Source of the DNA: Viridothelium virens
Lineage: Eukaryota; Ascomycota; Dothideomycetes; Trypetheliales; Trypetheliaceae
Reading direction: 5' to 3'
Length of the DNA: 64,000 nucleotides
Assembly (NCBI GenBank): GCA_010094025.1
Contig: ML991800.1
Coordinates: 1 to 64,000 of the forward strand
The position numbers and the translations under genes are program-made. The notes beneath the pieces are model-generated. The model saw only the letters and a program-made list of their open reading frames with translations. It made no database searches and had not been told where the DNA came from. This document shows, piece after piece, positions 34,400 through 44,693 of the stretch (positions within the stretch are counted from its first letter, which is position 1; the number at the start of each line of letters is the position of its first letter).

Positions 34400-35865
34400 G
34401 GATGCTCGTCTTCATGGGCTAAATAATGAAGTTTGTGTACATATACTGTAAGAAAGAAATGGTGGCAAATCTCACGGCAGTAAAGGCTGGGATATGGTGG
34501 AAGATGTATCAGGCTTCGGAATGCCGGACGAGCTAGCGAGCATGGCGTTGGAGGGGGGTTTGGGGCGGGAAGCCTTCTGGTCTCTGGGAACTGGTCGCTG
34601 GAAAATAAGGGATGGATCGACTTGCGAGATTTCTGTGATAGATGATGAGCTTGGACAGCAAATGAGGCTCGGCACGGAGGGAGGAAATGGGCTCAGAGGC
34701 CAGGTGATTGGGAGTGCTTGAGGCTCGGGCACACGAACTCCCTATCTCTCTTCTTCCCTTTACTATTCGATATACAATCTTCTCTTTCCTTTCTCTATGA
34801 AGGCGAGGTTCCTTGCAGCTTCTGTGTACTGTACATCGATGAGGCAATCTGGAAATGTGAAATTCATGATTGAGATGTCGATATACCAGTAGAGTTTCCA
34901 TGTAATGATGAGCATGTTTTACGCCCCGTTAGTAGAACACATTTTTGGCAGAAAGGGAGCATTGGTGTTTTGCATCGTCCATGTACACAATTGAAGAACC
35001 GTCGAATCGGTAACAATTACTAATACATCCTCACGACTCTCTTGTGGATCGGGCCATTATCTGTGCCACTCCTTTGCTTTGCGAACAAGTATATATGCTA
35101 GAAAGATTACATCAGAACTTTGACAACACCACGGCACATAGTTTATTATCGTTGTATCAGTTATGTCCAGGCACGTAGTACGATATGCTCGGCCATCGAA
35201 AGATATATACAGCGTACTTTGTCGTAGGAAACTATACTTCATGAAGGCTGATGTCCTTTAGCTCACCTTATAAGCATTAGTGAAGTGTGTGAACAACGTT
35301 GACGCTATTTAATGTATGTTGCGCGACGAGGATCCCACTGTAGACGTCCATGGCTCGTTTCAGGCACAGCTTGCGGTCCACGCGAGACCGGTAGCGGTAC
35401 TTTTATGGAGGGCGTCTCATCACGACTCCGTTTCGGTCGATACCAAGCTTGGAGATGATTTACCATGGTGAGGTCGAAATGGGGTACTCTGGCAGATCAA
35501 TCAAGAATACAAAAATTTGGATACTAAGGATAAAAGCCTTCCATTAAAACTCGGGACGGATTGGGAAGGCCCTTATTTATCTATTAAGAGTCGAGATAAC
35601 CTCAGCACAAGTGCTGGTTTGGTTGTAGGAGCCGCTTGTCTGTACGGTGAGAGTACATAGCACAACATGAGTAACAACTGGTCGTTGAGCGCCCCTCAAT
35701 CCTTGTTCATAGTCAACAGTGCGTAGCGTGTATTTCGAATCTTTACAGACGTCCAAACGGATGTTGGCCTTGGCCACTCATACCATTATGAAAGTAATTG
35801 AACCTCGAAATTAGCCAATACTTCCGTCGAAAGATATTCCAGCGGCGGCTACAATCAGAGCTCGA
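34400..35865. other. Intergenic, no convincing gene
   Basis: Convergent spacer between Swi1 and the C2H2 gene. Opposed frames at 34472-34732 are open on both strands, but neither shows a motif. From 34,900 to 35,800 the sequence is AT-rich and featureless. Confidence 0.4.
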
Positions 35866-37071
35866 CTACTGCCCATCGCGATTCCCAGACGGGCAAGATG
35901 TGCAATCCTGATATCTTGCACGCCGTGGATTGTTGACACACCACAGTTTGTCGCCTTCTGTGACAAGTAGAGACACATTGTTAAGTACGCCATGTATTGC
36001 AAAATACGAAATTCGATGAGAAGTCTGAAGATGTCTTCTGAGATTATCCCGTGTGAAGCGTGAGCTTGGCCCCTGTTTGCAAGAACCGATCGCGCATTCA
36101 TAGGAGTCATGGGAATCGCGTATGTGGGATTCTCTCTGAGTGGCAAAGAGTGTTGCCAAGCAATGGTTAAGAGAACAACTGAATAACTCGTGCTTCTCTC
36201 TTGCATGCTGCATCATCTTGTCTCTACGAGAGAATACTTCCTGACAGTCGCTTTCAAGACAAGGATGTGCACGCTCATCATTGTGGACAGTCGCTATGTG
36301 TCTCTTGAGATCGCATAGCTTTCCAAATGGTTTCTTATATGAACAGCCAAGATGTGTGCAGACCAAGGGCGTGGCGTGGATGTTTTCTATGTGAGTCTTT
36401 AGCGATGACCGAGAACGGAAGGTTGCCCTCGAGGTGCAGTCCCGCATGTGACATTTCTGGGGACCAGCCCACTCGAAGTCCTTGAGTAATTGGTTTTCCC
36501 TGATTGGTGGGCCACAAGGATGATCTAGTGGAAGCTGCGCGCCTCGTTAGCGTCGTACTAAAAAAAAAATTACATTGATTGGTCCCGTTCGCGAGAAATC
36601 CAAGTCCGTGCTCTCTGCCACGCCATTGCTCGGCGTGGTCAGGTCGGTCGAAGGAACGCCGCCGGTACCCCAGAAAACCTCAGAGTCGTCCATCTGGGAA
36701 GGACCAGCGATGCCATCAGCTGTCTGCAGCGGGCTCTCACTGCTCTGAAGCCCTTCAGCATCATCGGCCATCTGTCCGGCTCCACTGAAGGCCGCTGCAA
36801 GGTCGGGTAAAGCAAGGTGCTCCGGTGTTGCAAGTATGTTCGTCGCAAAATCCACTGCCGTGTCGCCTCTCATCCCAGATTGTTCGGCACCATCTGCATC
36901 TAGGAAAGGTTGATCATCTTGCTGTATAATGACCTGATCGCTCTCCAGGAGATTGTCGGACCAGGTGTCGTAGAATGAAGTTGTGGAAGGATCGTCAAGA
37001 AGGCCAAGGCTACGGAGATCCTCTTGGATAAATTGCTCGTAGGAGTGGTCATACCATTGTTCAGACGACAT
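35866..37071 (-). CDS. C2H2 zinc-finger transcription factor
   Basis: Two exons (37071-36574, 36534-35866) split by a 39-nt intron: donor GTAATT followed by a T-run, branch GCTAAC, acceptor GCGCAG. Phases match and the join gives 388 aa. Residues 1-166 are acidic and Ser/Thr/Gln-rich ('EDLRSLGLLDDPSTTSFYD'), like an activation region. The second exon carries C2H2 fingers: 'CHMRDCTSRATFRSRSSLKT' ending H-x4-H, 'CTHLGCSYKKPFGKLCDLKR' ending H-x4-H, 'CLESDCQEVFSRRDKMMQ' ending H-x4-H, and less regular ones after. It is probably a nuclear DNA-binding regulator. The architecture, with acidic N-terminus and C-terminal fingers with C-x4-C spacing, is common in Pezizomycotina, and I cannot name an orthologue. 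Reading through the intron meets a stop at once. Confidence 0.85.
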
Positions 37072-38236
37072 GCTTGCTTGAGGGCCGGAAGTGCAAATTC
37101 TATCGCTGTTGAAAGAGTAACGGTAGCTGTAGGTGCTTCTTGATAGAGAATTCAGGTGTGAAATGAACTGTAGGTATGCAACAATGAGAGAAGAGTGAAG
37201 AGACTCGAGGGCTGAGAACTCGAAGTGCGCGCCCTCGAGAGCGCCCTTCCCGGGTTACCTCAGAGTGGGACATGCTAGGCACTTATACATGCTGTACCCA
37301 TGTAAATGGTAAGTACCTTAGGTACCTGCAGCGTTTACTTTAATTGGGCTTATCTCTAACACGTTGATTATCTACTGGGGAGCTTCGAGCATCTTAATGA
37401 CCTAGGGAACCCTTTCCGTGACGGAGGTCAGCGATCTTTGAAGGCGCTAGCGTAACAAAACGTTCGTCCAAATCCTCGTCGAACCTTTGAAAATGTAAAG
37501 TATGTCGTTTTGGCTGCCGCAAATTCGATTAAATACCGTGCGATTGCATTAGGTGGCTTATGCGTAGATCACCCTTTTCCCTCCCCTGTTCTTCTATCTC
37601 TTTCTCTTTCTAACCGCATTTTCTGATTAAAATGTACCAATGATGGACAGATAAGCTAGAGGCCTTGATAGATGAGGTCATGCTTGATGAGATTAAATAA
37701 GCAACTGGGGGTGGAAAAGAATGCGACAAGGCAGTGGGTGGTAGGAAAGAGAAGGAGTCAATTCAAAATCTCATACTTCGCCCTTTCCCTCCTCTCCAAG
37801 TATGTAATTTATACTTCCATGAAGCCCAACCAACCTAGACAGCGGCACTGACAATTGTGCACCGATCTCCCCTCTGGGTGTGGAGGGCGTATCGAGCGCA
37901 TCGGGCGTCTTCGTGCATGAAGCCCCGCCAAACTTTGCTATAGAGTATAGCGAAGTACATTCAAGGACAAAGTAACCTCACATAAGGTCCATTTCTGCGT
38001 CCGGGAATGAATTACACGGATGTGTAAACTGATCGTTGAGTGAGCAACCGGCGCAGTGGCTGAGTGAGTGAATTTTTGCAATGATCAGACATTTTGGACG
38101 GATGCTTGCGCGAGTGGAACGTCTGCGACGTAAGACCAATTTGTTCATGCGAAACTACTACGGGATTTGCCTATGAGGAGGTAGACGGCCACCAGCAATA
38201 CTTCAGAGAAACTATTGGTGAAGTGTTCAACAGAGC
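37072..38236. other. Intergenic, no gene seen
   Basis: Upstream region of the C2H2 gene followed by about 1 kb without a usable frame. The sequence at 37560-37620 is C/T-rich. No repeats or RNA genes recognised. Confidence 0.4.
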
Positions 38237-39470
38237 TTGGATTTCTCCTCAACGCAGAGAAAAATGTGCTGGCTGGGAGATCCTTGCAACTCGACCCCAG
38301 CCGACCGTACTCCGAACATTCGGACAGATCAGACTGCCTTTCGCGCCTATCGTCTGCTTTGCCAACCTATCAGTGCGGAAGATGTAGAGAAGAAAATTAT
38401 GCACTTCGAAGACGAGAATGGAGGTCTCACAGCACATTTACATACCGGTGGCGAAGACGTTTTCGCTGCGGACACTTACTCTATCCTCGTCTCAGGAAGT
38501 CCGAGATCGACAGCGTACTTCGCGGATGGACCCCATTCTACGGAGTACTGTGAGAGGATTACACTGCCAAATTCCGAGACAGTACGTAGTCCCATTCGCA
38601 CGAAAAAGACAATGCGAGAGGAGGGCGGATTTTAGGAGCTGGCCTCACCTCCCATCCTAGACCTACGAATCGACACGATCTAGATTTTACTAAGAAGCCT
38701 GAAGACTCTCGAATTTGGAAATGGATCAGCATTCGAGACGCCGTGCTGCGAGTGGGAGACCAGTTCCGGGATCTACACGAAGCGTTCCCTCAAGATTGGG
38801 TCGTTGCGCTGGCACTCGAGTCATTTCAATTTATGATAGGCGACAATGCTCACCTGATGATGTTTGACACACATTGCTCTGAGCCTCAACTCTTCGAAGC
38901 TACTTGCGACCATTACTCTCTCAACTTCTTAACTGAACTATCGGCGCCGCAATGAGACACCGCCCTTCTCGCCTTCGATCGTCGAGCACCGTTAATATTT
39001 GAACACAACGCGCTTTTCCGAGATCATGGAGTATGAAATGCATCGTACGGGCGGCATCACACTGGCTCCGATATGTCTTGGTTTATGGTCGTTACGCCTC
39101 GCATTTCAACGATATGCCGATCAGCAAAAGATCTCCGATGCCTCAATTGACGGGCAAGCGATCCTTCCATCTTACAAGCTGCACAGAGAAGGAGCAATAA
39201 TTGAGTGTCGCAACGTGGACGCCATTTTGTTGCACGTGCTTCTCATGCTTGGCCGTATCATAGAGCGGCTCTATTCTCCGCATGGAAGAATTCGACCCGA
39301 AATGCGGGGCCGCGATGGGCAGACCTGCTGAAGCCTATACACTCATTGAGCCGGCATTGTGCAGACCCTCCAACTGTGAGTGATGAAGACAGGATTAATG
39401 ATTCAGTCTTGTGGCAATTTGGCCTTACCGTCATGCCTAGGAACAGACGCGTTTCAGTTCTCGACTATAT
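38237..39470 (+). pseudogene. Decayed fungal gene of unknown family
   Basis: Protein-like stretches run in sequence but in different frames: 'EDVEKKIMHFEDENGG' and 'FAADTYSILVSGSP' in one, then from about 38590 'RIWKWISIRDAVLRVGDQ' and 'ALALESFQFMIGDNAHLMMF' in another up to 38955. Weaker pieces continue to about 39470 ('ALFSAWKNSTRNAGPRWADL'). A GTACGT donor sits where the first change of frame occurs, but I find no good partner acceptor, and stops recur further on. This looks like one broken gene rather than a spliced one. I do not recognise the family. Confidence 0.4.
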
Positions 39471-39545
39471 ATGACCGCATTCCGTCTACCAGTTTTTTAC
39501 TACTTACATTATTTTGCTTGGTGCTCGGAAAGACAACGCCTAAGA

Positions 39546-41251
39546 ATGATTAAGCCTTTGTCTATCAGCCCGATACTTTACCTGGTTGCTGGTGCATTCG
39601 CGGTTCCTCATGACGCACACACTTTAAAAGCAGAGCCTGTATGCACACTTATCAATCTCGGATATGCAACATACCAAGGCACGTCATTAGAGGCAGGGAT
39701 TAATCAATACTTGGGTCTACGGTACGCAGCGCCACCAGTTGGTGATCGTAGATGGAGAGCTCCAGAGGATCCAGTTCCGGAAGATGGAACCCAGGATGCG
39801 ACCAAATTCGGCCCGATTTGTATTGGAACTGGTCAGGCATTCAGCAACACAACGGCCGAAGATTGCTTGTACATTAATGTATTCACACCATCGAATGCAA
39901 CGGTCCATAGTAAGCTGCCTGTGTGGATAAATATCCAAGGTGGAGGATACGCTACGAATGCAAATGCAAATTACAACGGAACCCAGGCTGTCATGAGCTC
40001 GAAGAACAACATCGTCTTGGTGAACTTCAATTATCGTGTTGGAGCCTTTGGCTTCTTGGCTAGCGAGAAGGTGAGAGCTAATGGGACGTTGAACGTAGGT
40101 CTTCTAGATCAGCGAAAAGCTTTGGAATGGTTGCAGAAGTACATTCAGCTGGTATGGCATTCGCAATCCCGAGATCTTACCAGCGTTAACAGGCTTAGTT
40201 CGGAGGAGATCCCGACCACGTCGTTATCCACGGTGCTTCCGCAGGAGCCGGATCTATTGCATATCAACTGACAGCTTACGGTGGCCAAGACGATGGGCTC
40301 TTTGTCGGCGCCATTGCTGAATCGCCGTTCTTCCCGACACACCGGACCGTTGCCGAGATGGAGTTCCAGTTCGATCGCTTCGCTTCAAATGTCTCTTGCG
40401 ATGCCAACTCCGAAGATGTGATGACGTGTTTGCGCTCTCAAGATGCGGCAACACTTCAGCAAGCAAATGTGGTTTCGCCATATCCTGAGCGCATAAACGA
40501 ATCTCGATGGTATTTCCTGCCGGTAGTCGATGGTGATTTCTCCCCAGACTTGCTGTACAATCTCCTTGAGCAAGGAAAGTTTGTGAATGTTCCGACCATT
40601 GTTGGGGATGACACAGACGAAGGGGAGAGTTTCGCCGTAAATGCAACGACTAATGAGGAATTCTTGCAGTCTCTAGTGGACAACTATCCCAATTTGTCAA
40701 GTGGCGACTTGGAGAAAATCAATGCATCTTACCCATTGTTGCCGCCACTCCCTGCACATGCCCTGTGGTTCCATACAGCAGCACAGGCATATGGAGACTC
40801 CACATTCACCTGCGCCGGCAATAAAATCGCCATATCTGTCTCCAATTATACGGGCCGTCAATCGTCTTGGAATTACCACTATAATGTGGTGGACAACAAA
40901 GGTGCCGCTTCCGGAAACGGTGTACCTCACACAGCCGAAACCCCAGCAATCTTTGGACCTCCAAATGGCAACTGCAAGAACTTGACGAACACGGCAGACG
41001 CATGCTCCTACTACACGTACAATAGGGCCATAGTGCCTGTGGTTATGAACTACTGGATTAGCTTTGTGAGGTCCTTGAATCCAAACACGTATCGGGCGCC
41101 TGGGTCACCAGTCTGGGAGAATTGGGGGTTAGGTGTCCATGAGAGAAGACTGAAGTTCCAGACTAATGATACTGTCATGGAGGATGTGCCGAGCGTGATG
41201 CGAAGTAGATGTGAACTGTGGAAAGAATTGGCCGCTGTCACAGAGCAATGA
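39546..41251 (+). CDS. Secreted type-B carboxylesterase/lipase
   Basis: Two exons (39546-40151, 40199-41251) with a 47-nt intron (donor GTATGG, branch TTAAC, acceptor TTAG) give 552 aa. I chose the ATG at 39546 because it opens a signal peptide ('PILYLVAGAFAVP'); an ATG 25 codons earlier is in frame. 'AEDCLYINVFTP' is the family signature 2, 'VWINIQGGGYA' the oxyanion region, and 'GDPDHVVIHGASAGA' holds the nucleophile Ser216. Glu343 in 'DDTDEGESF' and His446 in 'GVPHTAETP' complete the triad. Six or more N-x-S/T sites and paired cysteines fit secretion. The family hydrolyses carboxylic esters, including feruloyl, cholesteryl and lipid esters. The length is normal (500-600 aa). The substrate is not predictable. 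Confidence 0.92.
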
Positions 41252-42110
41252 AGTCTAATATGATATTACCTCTCAATCACCGCACAAATGCAGTTTGACG
41301 AAGCCAGAAGATGATCTGCTGAGTGTTAGACGCAGTTTTTGCAATCAGAGCATGAGAGCGCTACTTAGCATACTTGCTGTGGGTTCCGAGCATAAGGTAG
41401 AGTATGCTATGGTTTCCTGCGCGTTTGGACAATTTCAGGAGGCTCATCTCATCCCTGGCCCCCCGGATTCTGATCATCGGCTTGGAAGCGAAAGGCTGAT
41501 AAAGTCGGGACATAGAGTAAGGCTGAGCAGATTATGAGCACGGCTAATAAAGCCCGGACAACGTTTGGGTGACGACAGAGCAAGACTGAGCACGGCTGAT
41601 CAAGGCACTCTGCAGTGGCGGTGCAAGCCTGAGCCAAGTTGAGCCGAGGCTGAGCCGGGCGTGATTTTGGTGAGTTAGGCCGTCGAGAACACTAACCAAT
41701 TTGGGTATAGATATGAGGAGGTTACTTTCTGTGTGAACGTAGCAGCAATAATGAAAGGAAAGTCCTTGGAACGTGTGACAAGCGATCGCATAAAATTTTC
41801 GGAGTTTGCACCTACCAAATAGAGATTGATATGCAATGCTCAAATTCTCGAAGATCGGCCACGGGCCTGCCGCTCATGGCTGGTTCCCATCCTGTGCGGC
41901 CCTTTTGGCTCCTAATGCCCAGCAGTGCAGATTGCTTTTGCAAATCTCCACCAGGGCGTTTCACTGCGGCGTGCGGCTGTGTTAGATACTCAAGGCAGCA
42001 GCCATCGCTTGCTATTATCTTACCTAAATCCTGTCAAGTCCATATGTTGACAAGAATGATTCCAAGTTCGCTTCCAGCTACCTTACCACCAAGGTTCCAA
42101 CCGTCATATC
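41252..42110. other. Intergenic with TGAGC-type degenerate repeats
   Basis: Between about 41518 and 41665 the words CTGAGCA, TGAGCACGGCT and TGAGCC recur at irregular spacing. The rest is promoter-like and precedes the transporter start. Confidence 0.35.
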
Positions 42111-44317
42111 ATGGCAACCCAGAATACGCAGCCCAGCAGCTCATCTTCCGGGTCGGAGACCCTCGCGAGATCTGAAGATCAAAACCAAAGCCTGCCTCGG
42201 CAACGAAGACCAGAACGGCTCGAACAGTACATGGAGTTTGATTACGTGGGGCCCGTCAATGATCCTCTTGTTGAGCGTTCTAGAGCTTCACTTCAGGAAG
42301 ATGCAAAAAGGTTCTATCGTGGTTTTCCGGATACACAGTCCGGTGAACCAACATTCGCACATCTGTCTGCGCTGAGACATGTTGTGACGGAAGAGATGTT
42401 TGTTCGAGGCGCCCTCCTAGCACGACGGCGCCAAAATCTTCTAGATCCTTTACCTGGTTCCCGCGATACACCCTCACTATCATCTCAAGCTGAGGGTAGT
42501 CAAGATCAGGAGAACGAGGAGAGTCGACTATCCCAGACCGAGTTTGATTCTTTGAAAGCAGAGGATGCTTCGCGTCTCAAGGATCAGACCAAGGCACTCA
42601 ACTTAGTTCTGTTGACCTGCTGTGTTGGCGCCGTGGTGCAAGGCTGGTCTCAAGCCAGCATAACTGGGGCAAACCTCTGGTGGCCATGTGAGCTTCTTGC
42701 CAGTGGCACTACGGACTCCCCTCCTTGCCAGCCATCGAAAAAATGGGCATTCAATGCCGTTAACGCCGCCGCATTTTTCTCTGCCTGCATTGGCGTGTGG
42801 CTTTCTGACTTCCTCAATGATATGGCTTATGGTCGACGTGGAGCGCTCATGGTTGCTGGAACTATCACATTCATCGCATCAATATGGTCTGGCTATACTT
42901 CTACTTGGATCCAGCTATTTGGAGCTCGTTTCCTTCTTGGCATTGGATATGGTGCTAAGGCCTCTGTTGTCACAATTTTTGAGTCGGAGGTTGCGCCCTC
43001 CAAGCGTCGCGGTCGCCTCTTAGTCTCATGGCAATTCTTTACGGCCACCGGGCTTTGGCTAGGTACAGCAGCAAATCTCATATTTCATTGGAATTGGAGG
43101 CTTCAGGTCTCTAGCAGTTTTATACCCTGTATCACCTTTGTAGCTCTGGCCTGGGCATCTTCCGAATCACCTCGTTGGTTGATAAAAAAAGAACGATATA
43201 AGGAAGCCTTCATCGTCCTTCGAGATCTGCGAGGTACAGACTTACAAGCTGCAAGAGATTTATACTTCATCTACGCTCAGCTGAGAGTGGAGATGCTCAT
43301 ACTTGCTGGAGAGAAAGACCACAGCCTTGCGGACTGGAGAAACTACTGGGTTTACCGGTGGGCGCTGGCAAAGTCTAGATACACTACCCGTCTGCAACAA
43401 ATTTTCTCAATACCTAGGAACAGAAGGGCCGCATTAGCTAGTACACTCGTCATGGCATCCCAGTAGGTCGAGGGTTACCCCCAAATGTTGCTCATAACTA
43501 ACATTTTCTTAAACAACTATCCGGAATTAACACCTTCGCTTTCACAGCAGCATCAGTCTTAGCTGCCGCTGGATCAAAGCCAACCAACAGTCTCTGGATC
43601 ACTTTTGGTTGGACTGCAGTCAATGCCATTTGCTCAGGCTTCGCATACCGGTTTGTTGATTCGAAAGGTCGTCGCTTCCTACTCCTATTTTCGCTGATTA
43701 GTATGGTGCCTCTTACTCTCAGCCAAGCATTTAGCCTGGCCATTTCAAATAAAGTACATTCCGGTAGGCTGCATGATGGTATTGTCGTACTATTCACCTA
43801 TCTTAATGTGGGCGCCTACTCTCCAGGTGCTGGAGTAGTGCCTTTTCTTTATTCCAGTGAGGTGTTCCCCTTAATTAATCGCGAAGCCGGCATGTCGTGG
43901 AGCTGCTTCGTCAATTTTCTCTTTGGTGCCATCATTCTCTTTTGTAGTCCGGTATCATGGACCTCGGGCACTACAGAATCCCTCGGCTCCGAACTCACGA
44001 AACTATTCTTCATCTTCGCGTAAGTTTCAAACACACTGTCAGAATCTAGTTACTGATAACTTTCTCTCAGAGCAATTGACTTCGTTGCTGCGGTTCTCGT
44101 TTGGTTCTATGTACCCGAGACCAGCCTGGGGGACCAGTCGGCACTTGAACACATGAACTATTTATTCTCAATTCCAACCCGCGCTGCGCAACGATTCCAT
44201 GCCTTGAAGCTCAGACCGCGAAACATGCGGCCAAGGGATGAAAGCAATAATGGGAGGCTCCCTCCGACTCTTGATGAGTGGTGGAAGGACTACGGCAGAG
44301 AGAGATATAGGCACTGA
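42111..44317 (+). pseudogene. MFS sugar/inositol-type transporter with a lost acceptor site
   Basis: Coding blocks are 42111-43462, about 43516-44019 and 44071-44317. The second intron is normal (GTAAGT...CTCAG, 51 nt). The first has donor GTAGGT and branch CTAAC, but no AG lies where the frame must resume ('QLSGINTFAF'); the sequence there is AAACAACTATCC. Any later AG would delete a conserved helix or break frame. The protein has a 150-aa N-terminal extension, twelve hydrophobic segments, 'YGRRGALMVAG' between helices 2 and 3, 'RFLLGIGYGAKASVV', 'SESPRWL', and 'VPETSLGDQSALEHM' after the last helix. These place it near the proton-coupled inositol/sugar transporters of the plasma membrane. 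A point change that destroyed the acceptor is the likely cause. If splicing tolerates a non-AG end here, the gene could still work. Confidence 0.75.
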
Positions 44318-44693
44318 GGCAATGTCGTGTCGCTAGAGTCTCGAAATCTACTTTTCTGAAGCTCTCGGGCTGACTCTATCTCTAAAAGGAGTATGCAGGT
44401 AGACTGGTTGATAAGTATCGCATCGTCCTCCGTTACCGCCTCAAATGTATTTGGTCTATTATTCGTTGATGATGCTGCGGTCCCGTTTGCAGGCAGTTAG
44501 TTTACTGCAATTGGAAAAGAGCAAAGGTTTATCCGTATAGCGACGCCGAAGCACCCGGTCTTTCCAATTACAACGGATAAACTCCATTATCTGCACTGAT
44601 GAACTCGTAAAACGCTGTCGTGTCTTGGATACATGGTCTAGTCCAAAACACGAAAACACAGTTAGGCTCTCTATCTTCAGCCACAGACCTCCC
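44318..44693. other. Convergent spacer, nothing seen
   Basis: Separates the stop of the transporter from the stop of the kinase gene. No gene or repeat recognised. Confidence 0.4.
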
